Positions 10,943 to 23,258 of a stretch of 64,000 nucleotides of DNA are shown piece after piece. Origin of the DNA: Chaetomium olivaceum (taxonomy: Eukaryota > Ascomycota > Sordariomycetes > Sordariales > Chaetomiaceae); the NCBI GenBank assembly GCA_039881045.1, contig JAYWVB010000005.1, positions 124,001 to 188,000 on the forward strand, written 5' to 3'. The translations under genes and the position numbers were made by a program. Below the pieces are notes generated by a model. That model searched no databases. It was not told the origin of the DNA and worked only from the letters and a program-made list of their open reading frames with translations. Numbering within the stretch: position 1 is the first letter of the stretch; every line of letters begins with the position of its first letter.

Positions 10943-12444
10943 ATGGTATCATAATGGACGTGAAGTTTAGCAGTGTTGAAGTTGAATCCTTAACCAGACG
11001 ATGGTGCAAAAAGGGTGTTGATTTGTATTGTATAAAGGGGTAACCCCTTGTGATCCCACCATCCCATTTCCATCATGCCTAGTGAGCATGTTAGTATCTA
11101 ATTCATCTTTCACATAATTCTAGTAACAGCGAATCCTGTCTTTGACGGAGACTTGGGGCACTTCCCACATAACAAAGTCTGCGGGAGTCTGCTGCATTTG
11201 CTCAAAGAAGAAGGAACAACCCAGGTACCATGACCAGGCATCACTGCCCTAATCTCACACACCAACACACCAACCACATGATGTCGATCTACATCAAAAT
11301 AAAACCACCGAGGTTAAATCACCGAGAATAAAGGATCCGGTTCATGAAATGAAATTCATCATACTTGGTATATGTGTAACACCACCCGTGATGGCGGTGT
11401 TGAGTCCAGGTCCGGATTTCAGCAATAGCGACAATCCAAGACACACATGGTATGTACAACTCTCTCTCCTTTGCCTCCTCAGCGAGGGCTGAGGTCATTT
11501 GCCCTACCTCGTCAGAGGAGATATCGAAGGGCCTCGATCAAGGTGTGGAGTGTCCCGGACCGCCGTGATCCTTGAGAGTCGAGCTGCCAGCCGTTGTGCC
11601 ACCACATCATAACCGTCCAAGGCTTCCCCCCCAAAAAAGTCGCGGCAGCCAGGCCAGTCCATCGAATCCAACACCAGCCGAAGGTCACCGACTCAAAATT
11701 TCCAGTTGACCACGAGCACCCTCATAGGCTAGACGGCAACAGATTCCTCGACGGCAAGGTGCGGGCCGTGGGCATTGGGTTCGTCTTAATGCTGCCGTTG
11801 AGACGGCAGCAGGTGGCGGGAGTCAGAGCACCAGACGAGGAAGGCAAGGGCCAAGCAGTAATTTGCCCGCTAAGAAGCCGGAATGCAAGCGATTGACCCT
11901 TCGAGTGAGCACACCGCGACTTTGACTTCCCACGACCCCTGCCAGTTAACCCTTGTCAAGGTCGACATTGACGGCACGCGGGGATATGTCGTGGGTGGAT
12001 CGAAAGGCCGAGCCGATCGTTGTTACCATGCGGCTCTTGTGACGGCTTTCGCGTAACGGCGACGCGGAAGGGCGATCATTGATGGAACCAGCGACGACCC
12101 CCCCGTCAAGCCCTTCGCCCTCCTCCAGTCAGGGTTGGCGGATTGACTGAGAGTTAACCATACTCGGTATCATAGATTGCGCGCTCCAATGCAGCCAGGC
12201 AGACCGGTAAGAAGAACCGGCCCAATCGCGACGACTCAGGCGAACGACGATAACCACCCGAGTCTGTGGTTGCTCTCTGTCGGTCCGCGATGTCGTTAGT
12301 GGAGCCTCAGAGCTGGGAGGAAGCCGAATCGAAACCGGCGTGCCCCGTTTTTCCCTTCCCGATTATCCCAGCCGTGGCAACCCCACAACGGCCCCGCTGC
12401 TCATTCCCGTGTTTAAGTCCCGACGACGCCCCTCACCCCTCGCG

Positions 12445-12464
12445 CCAGCCAGCCAGCCAGCCAG
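12445..12464. repeat. (CCAG)5 tetranucleotide repeat
   Basis: Five perfect CCAG units in the spacer upstream of the monooxygenase. Confidence 0.85.
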
Positions 12465-12978
12465 AGCGCACATGGCGAAAGCTTGCTGGAGAAGAAAGCT
12501 AAACAGCCAGCGTCACAACGCCCAGGAACCCCACACTGGGATAAGATGTTGCGAGAGCAGACGGTTCCGGCGACGGTACCAGGGGCACCCCATGGCTTTC
12601 TTCTCCGTCGCCTTCAGCCGCCCGCCTTGCCGGGTCACACATGATCGCTCATCACTGGCCCGAGTTGACGTGCCCCCAGTGACCCCTTTCGCCCTCGCTC
12701 GCTTTCTTTTTCACGCCGAGTCAGGCTCCCGCCCCGGCTTCTTCCCGAACTCCTTGCCGCGTTTTCAACTCGTGCCATCCCAACCGCGTTTCACTAGCTG
12801 GCGATGTGATTTGATCGCGCCTCCTCTTGTACTATCTCCGTAGTTCTGGACCGACGTTCGGATCATAACCCGGATCCCGGAAACCTGTGAACACCTGTGT
12901 TCAAATATCTTCTCACTTCCCCCACAAGCTGTTCTGAGTTTAATCATTCGGCAAACCATCCGAACTCTATCCTTTCCC

Positions 12979-12986
12979 TTTAAATA
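12979..12986 (+). promoter_or_regulatory. TATA-like box upstream of the monooxygenase gene
   Basis: TTTAAATA lies 66 bases before the ATG at 13052 and is followed by a CT-rich leader. Position suits a core promoter; not proof of function. Confidence 0.3.
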
Positions 12987-13051
12987 CCCGGGTGCCTGCC
13001 ATTTCCCATTCTTCGTTTCGCATCCCGTCCTTCAGAGATACCCAGTAAACT

Positions 13052-15146
13052 ATGGCCGCCCAAACGGATAGGCATCCCAGTCCTAACCACTATGACATCG
13101 GTAAGCTGACGCCGGTTGCATCAAACGCAATTCAGAGCACTAACAAATTTGGGCAGTCATTGTTGGCGCCGGCCCTGTCGGCTTGATGTTGTCGACTTGC
13201 TTGGCAAGATGGGGGTACAAGATCAAGCACATCGACAACAGGGCGGAACCCACACCCACCGGGCGAGCCGACGGCATCCAGCCTCGCTCGCTTGACCTGC
13301 TCCGGAACATGGGGCTCAAGTCCGCCATCATGGCCCATAAGCCCGCCCGTGTTTATGAGGTCGCATTCTGGGACCCGCCAACCGCCGGCAAGGGCATCGT
13401 GCGGACCGGCACGTGGGCTAGCTGCCCCAGCTTTATCGACGCCAGGTACCCCTTCACAACGCTTCTTCACCAGGGCCTGATCGAACGCGTGTTTATTGGC
13501 GACCTCGAGAAGAACGGGGTCAAGATCCAGCGGCCATGGACCATCAAGGGCTTCACTTCCAACGAGAAAGCGGATCCCGAGTACCCCGTTACAGTTGATT
13601 TGGAGCATGTTGATGGTACTTCCAAGGAAACGGTCAACGCGAAGTACCTGTTCGGTGGTGAGGGCGCGCGGTCATTTATCCGTGACCAGCTGAAGATTGG
13701 CATCAAGCACAAGGACCCTATTGCTTATGTGTGGGGTGTGATGGACGGCGTTGTCAAGACAGATTTCCCCGATATCAAGGTACGTTACCCACTCCTTGGG
13801 AAGTGAATGGCCTCCCTTGCTAACAGTTTATAGATGAAATGCACAATCCACTCCGAGAACGGCTCCATCATGGTTATTCCCCGCGAGAACAACATGGTCC
13901 GTCTCTACATCCAGATCGCCTCGTCCACCGACCCCGACTTCAACCCCCGGAAGACTGCGACCGCCGAGGAAGTCCAGGCGTCGGCCAAGCGGATTATGCA
14001 GCCCTACTCGATCGAATGGGAGAGGGTAGAGTGGTACTCGGTCTACCCCATCGGCCAGGGCATTTCTGACAAGTACACCCTCGACCACCGTGTGTTCCTC
14101 GGTGGTGATGCCTGCCACACCCACAGCGTAAGTTATCTAGAGAGCATGTTCGAGCGGAAGTGAACGCAAGCTAACCCTGTGAGCAGCCCAAAGCCGGCCA
14201 GGGCATGAACACCGCATTCCTCGATGCCCAGAATCTAGCATGGAAGATCCACGCTGTCGAGGCCGGTTTTGCCGACCGCAGCTTGCTAGAGACATACGAA
14301 CCCGAGCGCAAGAACGTCGCCGAGACCCTCCTGGACTTCGACAACAAGTACGCCAAGCTCTTCTCGCAGCGCCCGCCCGCCGCGGTCGAAGTTGCCGCGG
14401 CCTCCGCCCAGGCCAACAACGGCGGCGCCCAGTCAGGGAACGAGTTCATCAACACCTTCAAAGAATCCTGCGAATTCACCAGCGGCTACGGCGTCTTCTA
14501 CAAAGCCAACGCCCTCAACTGGTCGCCCTCCCACCCCGCCCAGTCCCACCTCATCCACCCCAAAACCACCAAGCTCGTCCCGGCCGCCTCTTCATGAACG
14601 CCGACGTCACCCGCGTCGTCGACGCCAACGTAGTCCATCTCGAGCAGGAGATCCCGCTCAACGGCTCCTTCCGGCTCTTCGTCTTCGCCGGCCAGCCCTC
14701 CATCACCGCCCAAGCCCTCCGCGACCTGGCCGCCAACCTCGCCAAGAAGAACTCCTTCTACACCGCCTACCCGCGCCCGGACCTCAGCACCGTCACCCAC
14801 CACGAGCGCCACAACCCGCACTCGCTCTTCTTCACCGTCGCCACCGTCTTCGCGGCTCCCCGACCCACCGTCGAGATCGCGCGCGATCCCCCCCCTGCTC
14901 GCCCGCTACCGCGACCACGTCTACGCCGACGACCGCTGGGACCGCCGCGTGCCCGACGCGGCCGCCTGCGCGCACGCCAAGATGGGGCTGGACCAGCAGC
15001 GCGGCGGGGTGGTGGTGGTGCGCCCGGACGGCTATGTCGGGATCGTGGTGGCGCTGGAGGAGGGCAGTGCGACGGTGGACGCGCTCAACGCCTACTTTGG
15101 CGCGTTCTGCACGAGGAAGTTGGGGGAGGCGCAGGCGCTGCTTTGA
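13052..15146 (+). CDS. FAD-dependent phenol 2-monooxygenase-type hydroxylase, two frame changes
   Basis: Flavoprotein aromatic hydroxylase of the phenol hydroxylase type, which uses NAD(P)H and O2 to hydroxylate phenolic rings; the substrate cannot be read from sequence. Exons are 13052-13100, 13157-13779, 13834-14127 and 14187-15146, with CTAAC branch sites in all three introns. The FAD Rossmann motif VIVGAGPVGLM spans the first junction. The second FAD motif [20 protein letters not shown] spans the last. The C-terminal part resembles the thioredoxin-like dimerisation domain (FRLFVFAG; VVVVRPDGYVGIV). The frame breaks at about 14582 (CCGG where CCGGG would restore KLVPGRLFMNAD) and returns at the eight-C run 14888-14895 (seven would fit). 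The two changes cancel, and the restored length is 641 aa, normal for the family. Assembly errors are more likely than a pseudogene. Confidence 0.8.
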
Positions 15147-16353
15147 AGTCTTGAGTCTCTCTCTCAGGTGGGCGGGGAGGAGGATGGGAAAGAGAGAGAA
15201 AGGGTTGGATATGAGGGCGTGAGAGAGAAAGAGGGTGGATAATAACGACCGTGCCATGATTGCATAGAGGGGACGTGTGTCGACTTTTTTCTTGGGTGTT
15301 GGTCAGGAAGATGACTTCCGCTTGATAGAGGACGGAGGCCTTGCGTTGAGTTGGGTGAAATATCCTGAATCGTGTTGTATATATGTATATATCTGGCTTG
15401 TATAGAGTCATGTACATAGTTTTACTGTTTCATATTGTTACTACTATTATTATTATGTTTGTATCACATCTCTCTGCCTTCGTTGCACGCACATGGCTCC
15501 TTATGTGACCTATCTGGTTGAGACATTGTTTTGACTTGGGTATATCGAATACGACTAGCTGTCCAGTCCTATTCCCTCTTCTATCTGGTGGTTTGTCTAC
15601 AATGGCGTAGCAGAGCTATACAAAACCATCTACAAAGGTGGTCCCTCATCGTCATGTCACCACACAGCCGCCCCAACAGCGTCTCGCTTTCACCTTTGAT
15701 CCATCGGATACTCAATATAAATCATGGAGACACCAAATTCGCATGCATTGATGGTATTGAATCCTTTACATAAAACCCTATGCTCGCTTGCTAAAACGCC
15801 CATCAGCTCCCAGTACCAGTAACTGGGCAAAATATCCAAGAAAAATTAATGAATCATGTGCAAAACAAACTAAAACTCAAAAAGGCCAGCCAACCCGTCC
15901 CATATCTTTGTTACCCCCTTCCGTTTCTTGTCATGCGCCAGGTCCCGTCATGTTTCTCGTGTGCAGAAAAAAGACGCCAGATTGATCCAATAGCCACCGT
16001 TCCCATATTCCGCCGTGCCATGCATGATCCGACTCCCATTGTCTAGGTAGGTGGTAACCCATTCAAAACCGGCCTGATGTGCTGCTCGGAGAGTGCAAGA
16101 GCGGGTGCACCGAGCAAGCGAGGACGGCCTTCGTAGACTTTCTAAAGAAACCACAGGAAATAGAAAGGCGAGGAATAAATCAGGACAGTGAGTCGGAAAA
16201 GCGACATCAAGATAAGCAATGTCACAAAACACAAGGTGCCACTTGAATGTAGCGGAAAGCATGATACCCAGATTTCAGTCCAGTGCCTCAGGTCAGCAGC
16301 AGTACTGCCGACGCCTTCCCACCCTAGTGGATTTGAACAAGAGGGAAAGATGG
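15147..16353. other. Convergent 3' spacer
   Basis: Lies between the monooxygenase stop and the stop of the minus-strand regulator. AT-richer than the genes. No supportable gene; short open frames only. Confidence 0.5.
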
Positions 16354-19300
16354 CTACCCCATATGTTGGCTTGCCCCCATGATGCCTCCCTCAAATAACC
16401 CGCCCAAGACATCTCCCGGCAGGATCTCTAACCACGGCGGCATCATTTCACTTTGCAACCCAAGCATGTCAAAGTTGACCTCTTGGCTGTTGAATGTGAT
16501 GGTATCATTGATGGGATTTAGACCCATGTACGAGTACGAACCGGACACCAAGCCGCTCTGCGCAAAATCCGCCTCGTAGCTGTTGTGGTGGTTATGGTCG
16601 TCACCGTTGTCATGGGTGTGGCTATGGCCATGGCCGTGACCTTGGTTGTGCGAGGCATGTGATTGACCCATGCCGGAATCTGTTGGCGTGCTGGAAGGCG
16701 AGCGGTCATGTCCCATGACATCGTACGCCGTGTGCATCGGTGCCGAGTAGTTGTAGGACGATTGATGCAGGGCGCCGTGGCTGGGTCGCGACCCATACAA
16801 AGACGGCTTGATCTCGTGGTGTAGGCTGCCCTGGTCCAAGTCGCCGGGGGATGGTGACTCGTACTTTAACATCGATTTGCCGATGGCTGGCGACTGCGAA
16901 AGCCGGTGCGCCTTGGACGAATGGGGTTGATAGCGCACAGCCGAAACGTTCGGTTGCAGGTATGCCGGCGGGAACGCGGGGGGTGTTTCTGGCAAACTCT
17001 GCCGGATGGGGTCATAAATCATGTTGCCCGGGGGAGTCGCCGCTGATACTGGAACAGATGATGGTTGTGGCGGCACCGAGGTGACAGAGGCAGAAGCAGG
17101 GCCCCCGGTTTGGGCCCCGAGGTTGCCTTGGAAGAGCACGGTAAGGTTGGAGTTGGGAGAGTTTGTGGTGCCAGTCAGTGAGTATGCAATAGGCGGAACA
17201 TTTGGCGAGGCAGGATACTCAAATCTGGACAAGCGGCTTAAAGGACCTCGGCGCGCCAGCTTCATGGCCTCGTACTCCTCGTTGGTGAGTATCTCGCAAT
17301 CCCATATGCCCTTTGACTTCTGGTCCAAAGCCGTGAGGATGTAACCGACGCCGCCCCAGTATTGTTCCAGTTGCTGAAGAGACTTGTGGCAGCGCTGGTA
17401 GTTTTGGTTGGCGGCAGACGCAAGGAGCGAATGCTTCACAGGGCGAGGGTCGTGGCTCGCGTGGTGTCTCCCAGCGGGCGACTTGAATTGATCGGCTTTG
17501 TGGTCTGGGGTTAATGAAGGCTCCCGTGACGGGTTTTGGGAAGTATTGGCGACCGATTCCATGAGAAAGGCGCATGCGGCAATGTATATGGGCTGCGACG
17601 TGAAGGGATTGCCAATTAAGCTCTTGGGATCGATCAACTCGGCGAATGCCAGGATATCGGCGATCGTTTTGGCGCTGGACATAGACAGCTCGCGGCTGTT
17701 CGGCAGTTCAGGGCTGTTGGCCAACAATTGGGTTGGGCTCAGGTTATGGAATGGCGTGAGCAAGGTGGGCTGGTGAAGGATGATGACCAAGGCATGAAAC
17801 CAGAAATGCAACAGGATGAAGGTAGTCCCTTGGTTGGCATTCACGTATTCGCGGAAGTTAACGGCGTTGAAGTGAAGGCGCTGGTCCTGCTTTTGGTAGA
17901 TTGCCGTAAGGTCCCTCTCCATGATCTTGAGCTTGTGCATCTTCTCCTCTGTGAGATCGTTGGCATTCCGGATGTTGTTGAGGACGTCCGACGCGCGGCC
18001 GTACAAGTGAATGATCTCGATGAAAGGAGGAAACGGGTCGGGCCAGTTCGAAACGGGGTCCACCGTCGGTGGCGGGAGCGAGAGCTCGTAGTCGTCGTCG
18101 CGGAAAGTCACAGGTCTGCCCGTGCCCGACGAGATAACGCGGTCCAAAACGAAGACGGACCAAAATGTGTCGATACGCTCCTGTTCAACTTCTTGTTGCT
18201 CATCCGGGCTCAGGGTCTCCTCATCGTTATGGTTATTGTCAATGCCATCCGTCCCGTCGGGGTCTTTCCGGCTCCAGCATCGCGTGTACCAGGGGTCGCG
18301 CTCGCCCTGATACTTGACGCCTTCCATTTTCTGGAGCCCAAGATCGACGGCCATCCTGATGGCAATGCCGAGATACATCCACAACGCGCTATCCTGGTCG
18401 GCACCAAACCCCTCGTACGCCACCAACAGACAAGCTTGAACAGCAGCAACCGAGGGACAAGGAAAGGTGTCAACAATCGCAGCCTTCGCTCGCTGGGCAA
18501 ACACATGGCCGTATTCGGACCGCTTCAACTTCCCATCGCGATTGTTTGTGAAGATGGGCAGTTCGGAGAAACGGGCGGCTAGGGCACACACGGCATCAAC
18601 TAGGATAGGCTCGATGCGCTTTTCCTTGAGCATGAGTAGGAACCGGTCCTTTCGCAAGAAACGGTAGTTGCAGCCGAGGTGGAGAAAGAAGGTATCGACG
18701 AGAGAGATGATCAGGGAGTGGACTGGGCCAGAGCTGTTTACGTCGTACATCGGCAGATCTTCCAGTGTCTCCACGGCCGTCTCGTGGTGTAAAGTATGGT
18801 TTTGGCGGATACCGTGGCCAAACAGCGACCCGGGTGAGGCGGTCGAGAAGGAGCTGCCCCGGCTCTTTCGTCTGCTGTCGCGATACACATTCACCACCAT
18901 TTGCTTGAAACCCGGGACGATGGCGGTGGGACCGAAATATCGAAAGTACGGCACGCGGTGGCGCTCCAACTGGACAGGCGACCGGTTGTTTGTGCTCCGA
19001 CTGTCCTCCGAGTAAGAGCCGTTTCGAGGCACATTGGGATGCCTGGTGATATTGGACGAACCCTGCCGTTTGCTATCCCGGTCCCAGTCGTTGTTGGGCT
19101 CATGGGGCCGACTTGCTACGACCGTCGTGCTTGAGCGTGAGTCGCTTCTCGACATGGCGTCCTGGTCGACAAACCCTGCGGTCCGCGGCGCAGTCTTGTT
19201 GTTCATCCAACGCCGTCGTTCCCGCTCGTCATCTTCGTCCTCCTCCTCCAGAAAGGCGCTGCCACTGCCATTGTTCAGATTAGGCGTGTCCGCCGGCTCG

Positions 19301-19705
19301 CTTTTCAGGACCACAAACTCGTCGTACCCAGGGTCCCCTCTCTTCCTGTCCACGAGATCCGTGTACCCCAGACACACGTGCCCATTCTTCTTGCATGTCG
19401 AGCAATCCGGCTTCTCACCCGCACACCGGGTTTTCCTCTTGCGGCATGTCAAACATCTGTGCACTCTTAGAATTCCGTCCAAACATGATAACGGCGCGCG
19501 TCACATGCCGGGGCCACCGGAGTAGGCCCGGGGGGCGGGCGCGAAGGGTGGGTAACGAGGAAGGGCTTTGAGGGCAAGCAGGCGGATGGAGGGATACGTA
19601 CGCTGCATTGATCCTCCGTCGCTTAGACGGGGGCTGGCCCTGGTTATTCACAAAGCGGATTTGCTTCGGCGGTGGCGGCACGGCTCCGGTAATCGGGGTG
19701 GTCAT
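16354..19705 (-). CDS. Zn2Cys6 transcription factor with fungal-specific regulatory domain
   Basis: Nuclear DNA-binding regulator. Exon 1 is 19705-19602 and exon 2 is 19456-16354, giving 1068 aa. The junction restores INAACLTCRKRKTRC, which completes the zinc cluster at residues 36-63 with canonical C-x2-C-x6-C-x6-C-x2-C-x6-C spacing. Basic residues (KRRR) precede it. The middle homology region of the fungal_trans type is visible: ALWMYLGIAIRMAVDLGLQK and later TFWSVFVLDRVISSGTGRPV. The C-terminus is disordered, with an HGHGHSHTHDNGDDHNHH stretch, and ends in an acidic/hydrophobic segment (EMMPPWLEILPGDVLGGLF) that may be an activation domain (inference). It is convergent with the monooxygenase; regulation of that gene is possible but unsupported. 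Frame intact over more than 1000 residues. Target genes unknown. Confidence 0.85.
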
Positions 19706-22700
19706 GTCGGGCGCTCCTCATAGCAAGACCATGTTGAGCCGGCTGGCGCTGGGGCTGGGCGGACTCGGTGAGATGAGTCCTAGATGGCGGGATACCCGCG
19801 CTCCGGCTTGAGCAGGAATCAAGAATCGACAAGGAAGATGTTGGGATTTTGGTGGGGAAACGAGGATAAGAATGACTGAATGTGGTCTTGGCGCTGCAGT
19901 GTGAGGAAGCGGTCCCAAGGCCTCGGAGCTCAGTCGTGACGATCAGCAGATGCACAGCATGATCATAAGGCGGATAGCAAGTAGAGAGCCTTGGAGGAAG
20001 TCATCTCGGTTTGTCGACTAGGAGGAGGGAGGTGTAGAGGCTAGTCAATGCAATGAATGCGGTGGGCAACTTGTGGCGGCCGAGGATCAGCGATCCTTTT
20101 GCGGAGCTTCTGTGCTGTTTCTTCGCGTCATGTGCCAGTTGGCTGGAATTATCTTTCAAAGTCGGCGTACCGTGTCCGTCAATGTGGACAATGTAGCCTC
20201 AATAGCGCACCGAATGGTGCGATTAAAAGAAGGTTGAAATCCTCAGGCTCGGGATTTTGAGGGGAAAGGGGGAAGGGGGTGAGAAGCCAGAGAAATTGAG
20301 GCATGGGGGGCGGGGAGAGGAGCGGAACAGAGCACGGAAAGAGCCCCGGGCAAAATGAGAGGTGCCGGCAGCTTTCACGATGCCTTGCAACGGTTGGGCT
20401 CCCTAAGCAAGCGAGGGAACGGTGAGCGAATGATAACCGCCCAAAAAAAATCACCAAAAAAGACCAATAGCTGAAGAACAGATCAATATTGGGGGGGTTT
20501 GTGCTGCCAGTCGGCTGAGCCGTATTTCGGACAAATGCAAGCCTACAGTAGCTCCATGGTTCCTGCTTGATTCCTGGCGGTAGCTTCCGGGCCATCGCCG
20601 TTCCTGCTTGAATTCCTGGATCATGGTCTTGTCTTCCCGACCCCTCTTTCCCGTCCCCGTCGCCCCAGGCCCACCCCCGGATCCTCAGTCACAGCGCCTA
20701 GCAAAGCTGAAAGTGCCGGTTAGGTCAATGTAAGGTGAGATGCTTGGCTGTGTACACCGGTGCGCCCTCCTGCGCCATGATCCGGGAAAGTCCTTTGGTT
20801 GCAAGAAGCCGGCCATGTCGCCGCGCCATCGCCCGGGTGCCGTGCCCCGTCACTGCCCGTGAAAGGCAGGGGGCGAGAACTCACGGGTCGGTTTCGTCTC
20901 CCTTTTTGGCGGGTCCATTGACCCATCATACGACCAGTGACGACTTACCAATCGGGGACGCAGCTCTGCTTCTCCAAAAATGATTGTTCCGGCACATTTA
21001 TGACAGCCCGGGTCAGGCACATCGGACGGTTGTGTATCTTTCTCTTGCTCCTCCCGTTTCTTTTCTTTCTCCAACAATATGATCAAATCCGGTAGAGTCT
21101 CATCCGATGGCGCCAGAGCTAATAAGATGATCTGTGCACGGCGGCCCCACAACCTTTTGCATGAACCCACTTTCTCCATGAAGAGCCCCCGTTTTTGGAA
21201 GTTGACCGTTTTGATGTTTTGAGTTAATTATAATCTTCAAGGAAAGAAAATCACAAGACGAATGCGGCGAGATTCGGGCTCTGCCATCGTGCTTTACACA
21301 CTGCCAGTAGGTTGAACACCCAACAGCTGCTCGAGTTGCGGCTTCCTTTGCTGCCCAAAACAGTTAGCGCTCCGTCGTTTTCCCGCACGGAAGGGAACCC
21401 AGCGTCCCGACCCGGCCGAGTCGGGCCTGCTTTCACAGGTCAACCAACCGTTTTTCTTTTGTGGAAACGGCTGACTTTCAGTTCCAAATCGCTTCACAAG
21501 TTCACACCCTTTTTCACTTCCCGCTTCAGCGCACTCCTCATCCAACTAGGAGAGCGGTTACACAGCTTGTTCGCAAAGCGGGGCTCGGACATGGTCATCT
21601 TGCGTCGATCTCACCTTTCCTCCAACCTTTCTCGTGTCTTTCTATTCGTGGCCTCACAAGCCGTCGTCTCCAAACTTGAACTGATGACACTCTCCCCCGT
21701 GACATGACCCGGATAAGCGACCTGGCGACGTTAGGAAGTGGGCCGATGCCATGGAGCATGGCCCGAGCATGGCAGAACCCCAGAGTCGGACATGTCAATC
21801 AGTGGATGACCCCGCGTCGAGATACTCCAACAGGACCCGGCGCTGAGGTATCCCTTGCTAACCACATACTTTATGTAAGATTAGTCAAACCTTGCAGCCT
21901 TGATTGCAACTCGTTCTCGAGCCGTCCAGCCGCCTGTCCAGTCAGCAACACCACTCGGATGCATGATGGAGTCATCGGTGCGGTGTTGGACTCGGCGTTG
22001 TACCACCTCCTTCCGGAACCAATGACAGCCCCGACCGGCTCTCGACAAGAAGAGCAGACCGGAACAGACGGCCATGCCAGAATCAACACACACACATATA
22101 CAAGACCGTGTAACCATACAGGAAGGCACTTGAGTCAAAATCCCATCATCCTTCTTCCGGGACGACACCGAACCCTGTGGCTCTTTCCTGTGTAATAACT
22201 ATCGTGGGGGGTTTATCCCAAGACCCAACTGTGAGCCAACGGCACGGATTCAAAATAGCCTAAAGGGAAACTGGCCAAGTCCCACATGCGCGTTTCAGCA
22301 GGCAAGACCCTGCAGCGATCTTCCAAGTCCAATCCTCGCCACGCGCTGTCCAAAACGGGACATATGAGGCAGATCGACGTTTGTCAGGCTCACAGACCTC
22401 CAGCCACAGGGAGCCACACTGCTGGAGTGCATCTTGGGACCCAATGTGGTGCAACTGGGAGCTCAGGAACTCTACCAACCAGAACCAGATGATACACGAC
22501 ATATCCTCCCAGAGACACATGATTCCGGTGCCGTAGACGGCCGTCATCGGCACCATTCATACACGCACGTCCGATGCCGGCTTCAAATATCTTGTGGCAT
22601 GCGTGCAAATATAAGAAGGCAGATGGTGGCCATCATTAGCATGTTCCTTAGCAGCATCGTTGGATGGTGAAGCATGGCACCAAGAGTGAGATAGCAAGCG

Positions 22701-23258
22701 ACCGTCTTCTCCAGCGCTGATGATAAGAAAGTAAACAAACTCTAGTCATACGTAAATAGTTATAGCTCAAAGACCACAGCCGGTGTTTGAACCTAGCAAT
22801 AGAATAGTATTCTCCAATACAACAGATTCTGTATGTTTATACCAAATACATATGTACGTCGGTAGCTTTGTAACAACAAACAATTGAACTCCCCTTTTCT
22901 CCCTGTCTGGCCCCACTACCTGCGCCGATAAAACAATACCTTCCCCCATGCCACACACTCCCCGCCTGGGCGCCTTACCGACCGCTTGAGTTGAGTCTCA
23001 GGCTTCGCGCCACACTGTCCGGGGATAGACCCGGGCAGTCCCCGTGTCACCAGCCCGCTGCGGGCCATGTACTGAGCCTCCTCCTATTGACATCCATCAA
23101 ACCAACCCCCTTTATCCCCCGCCAAAAACACATCTCTTTTTTGCCAGACGCCCGCTGTCCCCAACCCATCCAACCGTGCCCTGCCCACTGCCCCGAAAAC
23201 AAGCCGCGCCACACTCCATCCACCTCTTTTTCGTGTACCACAACCTTGAGAATTCACC
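19706..23258. other. 3.5-kb spacer upstream of the 16.4-19.7 kb regulator
   Basis: Contains the promoter/leader of the regulator starting at 19705 and the 3' flank of the gene ending at 23259. Open frames up to 163 codons (21704-22195) have no domain, no signal peptide and no splice context. I see nothing else. Confidence 0.5.

Larger units (their letters stand above)
10525..13051. other. 2.5-kb spacer between divergent genes
   Basis: Divergent promoter region for the minus-strand gene starting near 10524 and the monooxygenase starting at 13052. The first 150 bases may be coding for the former. It contains a GTGATC repeat (10907-10942), a CCAG repeat (12445-12464) and a TATA-like site (12979). 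Open frames here (11594-11896, 12340-12843) have no recognisable domain. Confidence 0.5.

Noticed and set aside
13052..15146. Monooxygenase as a pseudogene
   Set aside because: The two changes cancel, motifs and splice sites are intact, and the same error type recurs in unrelated genes.
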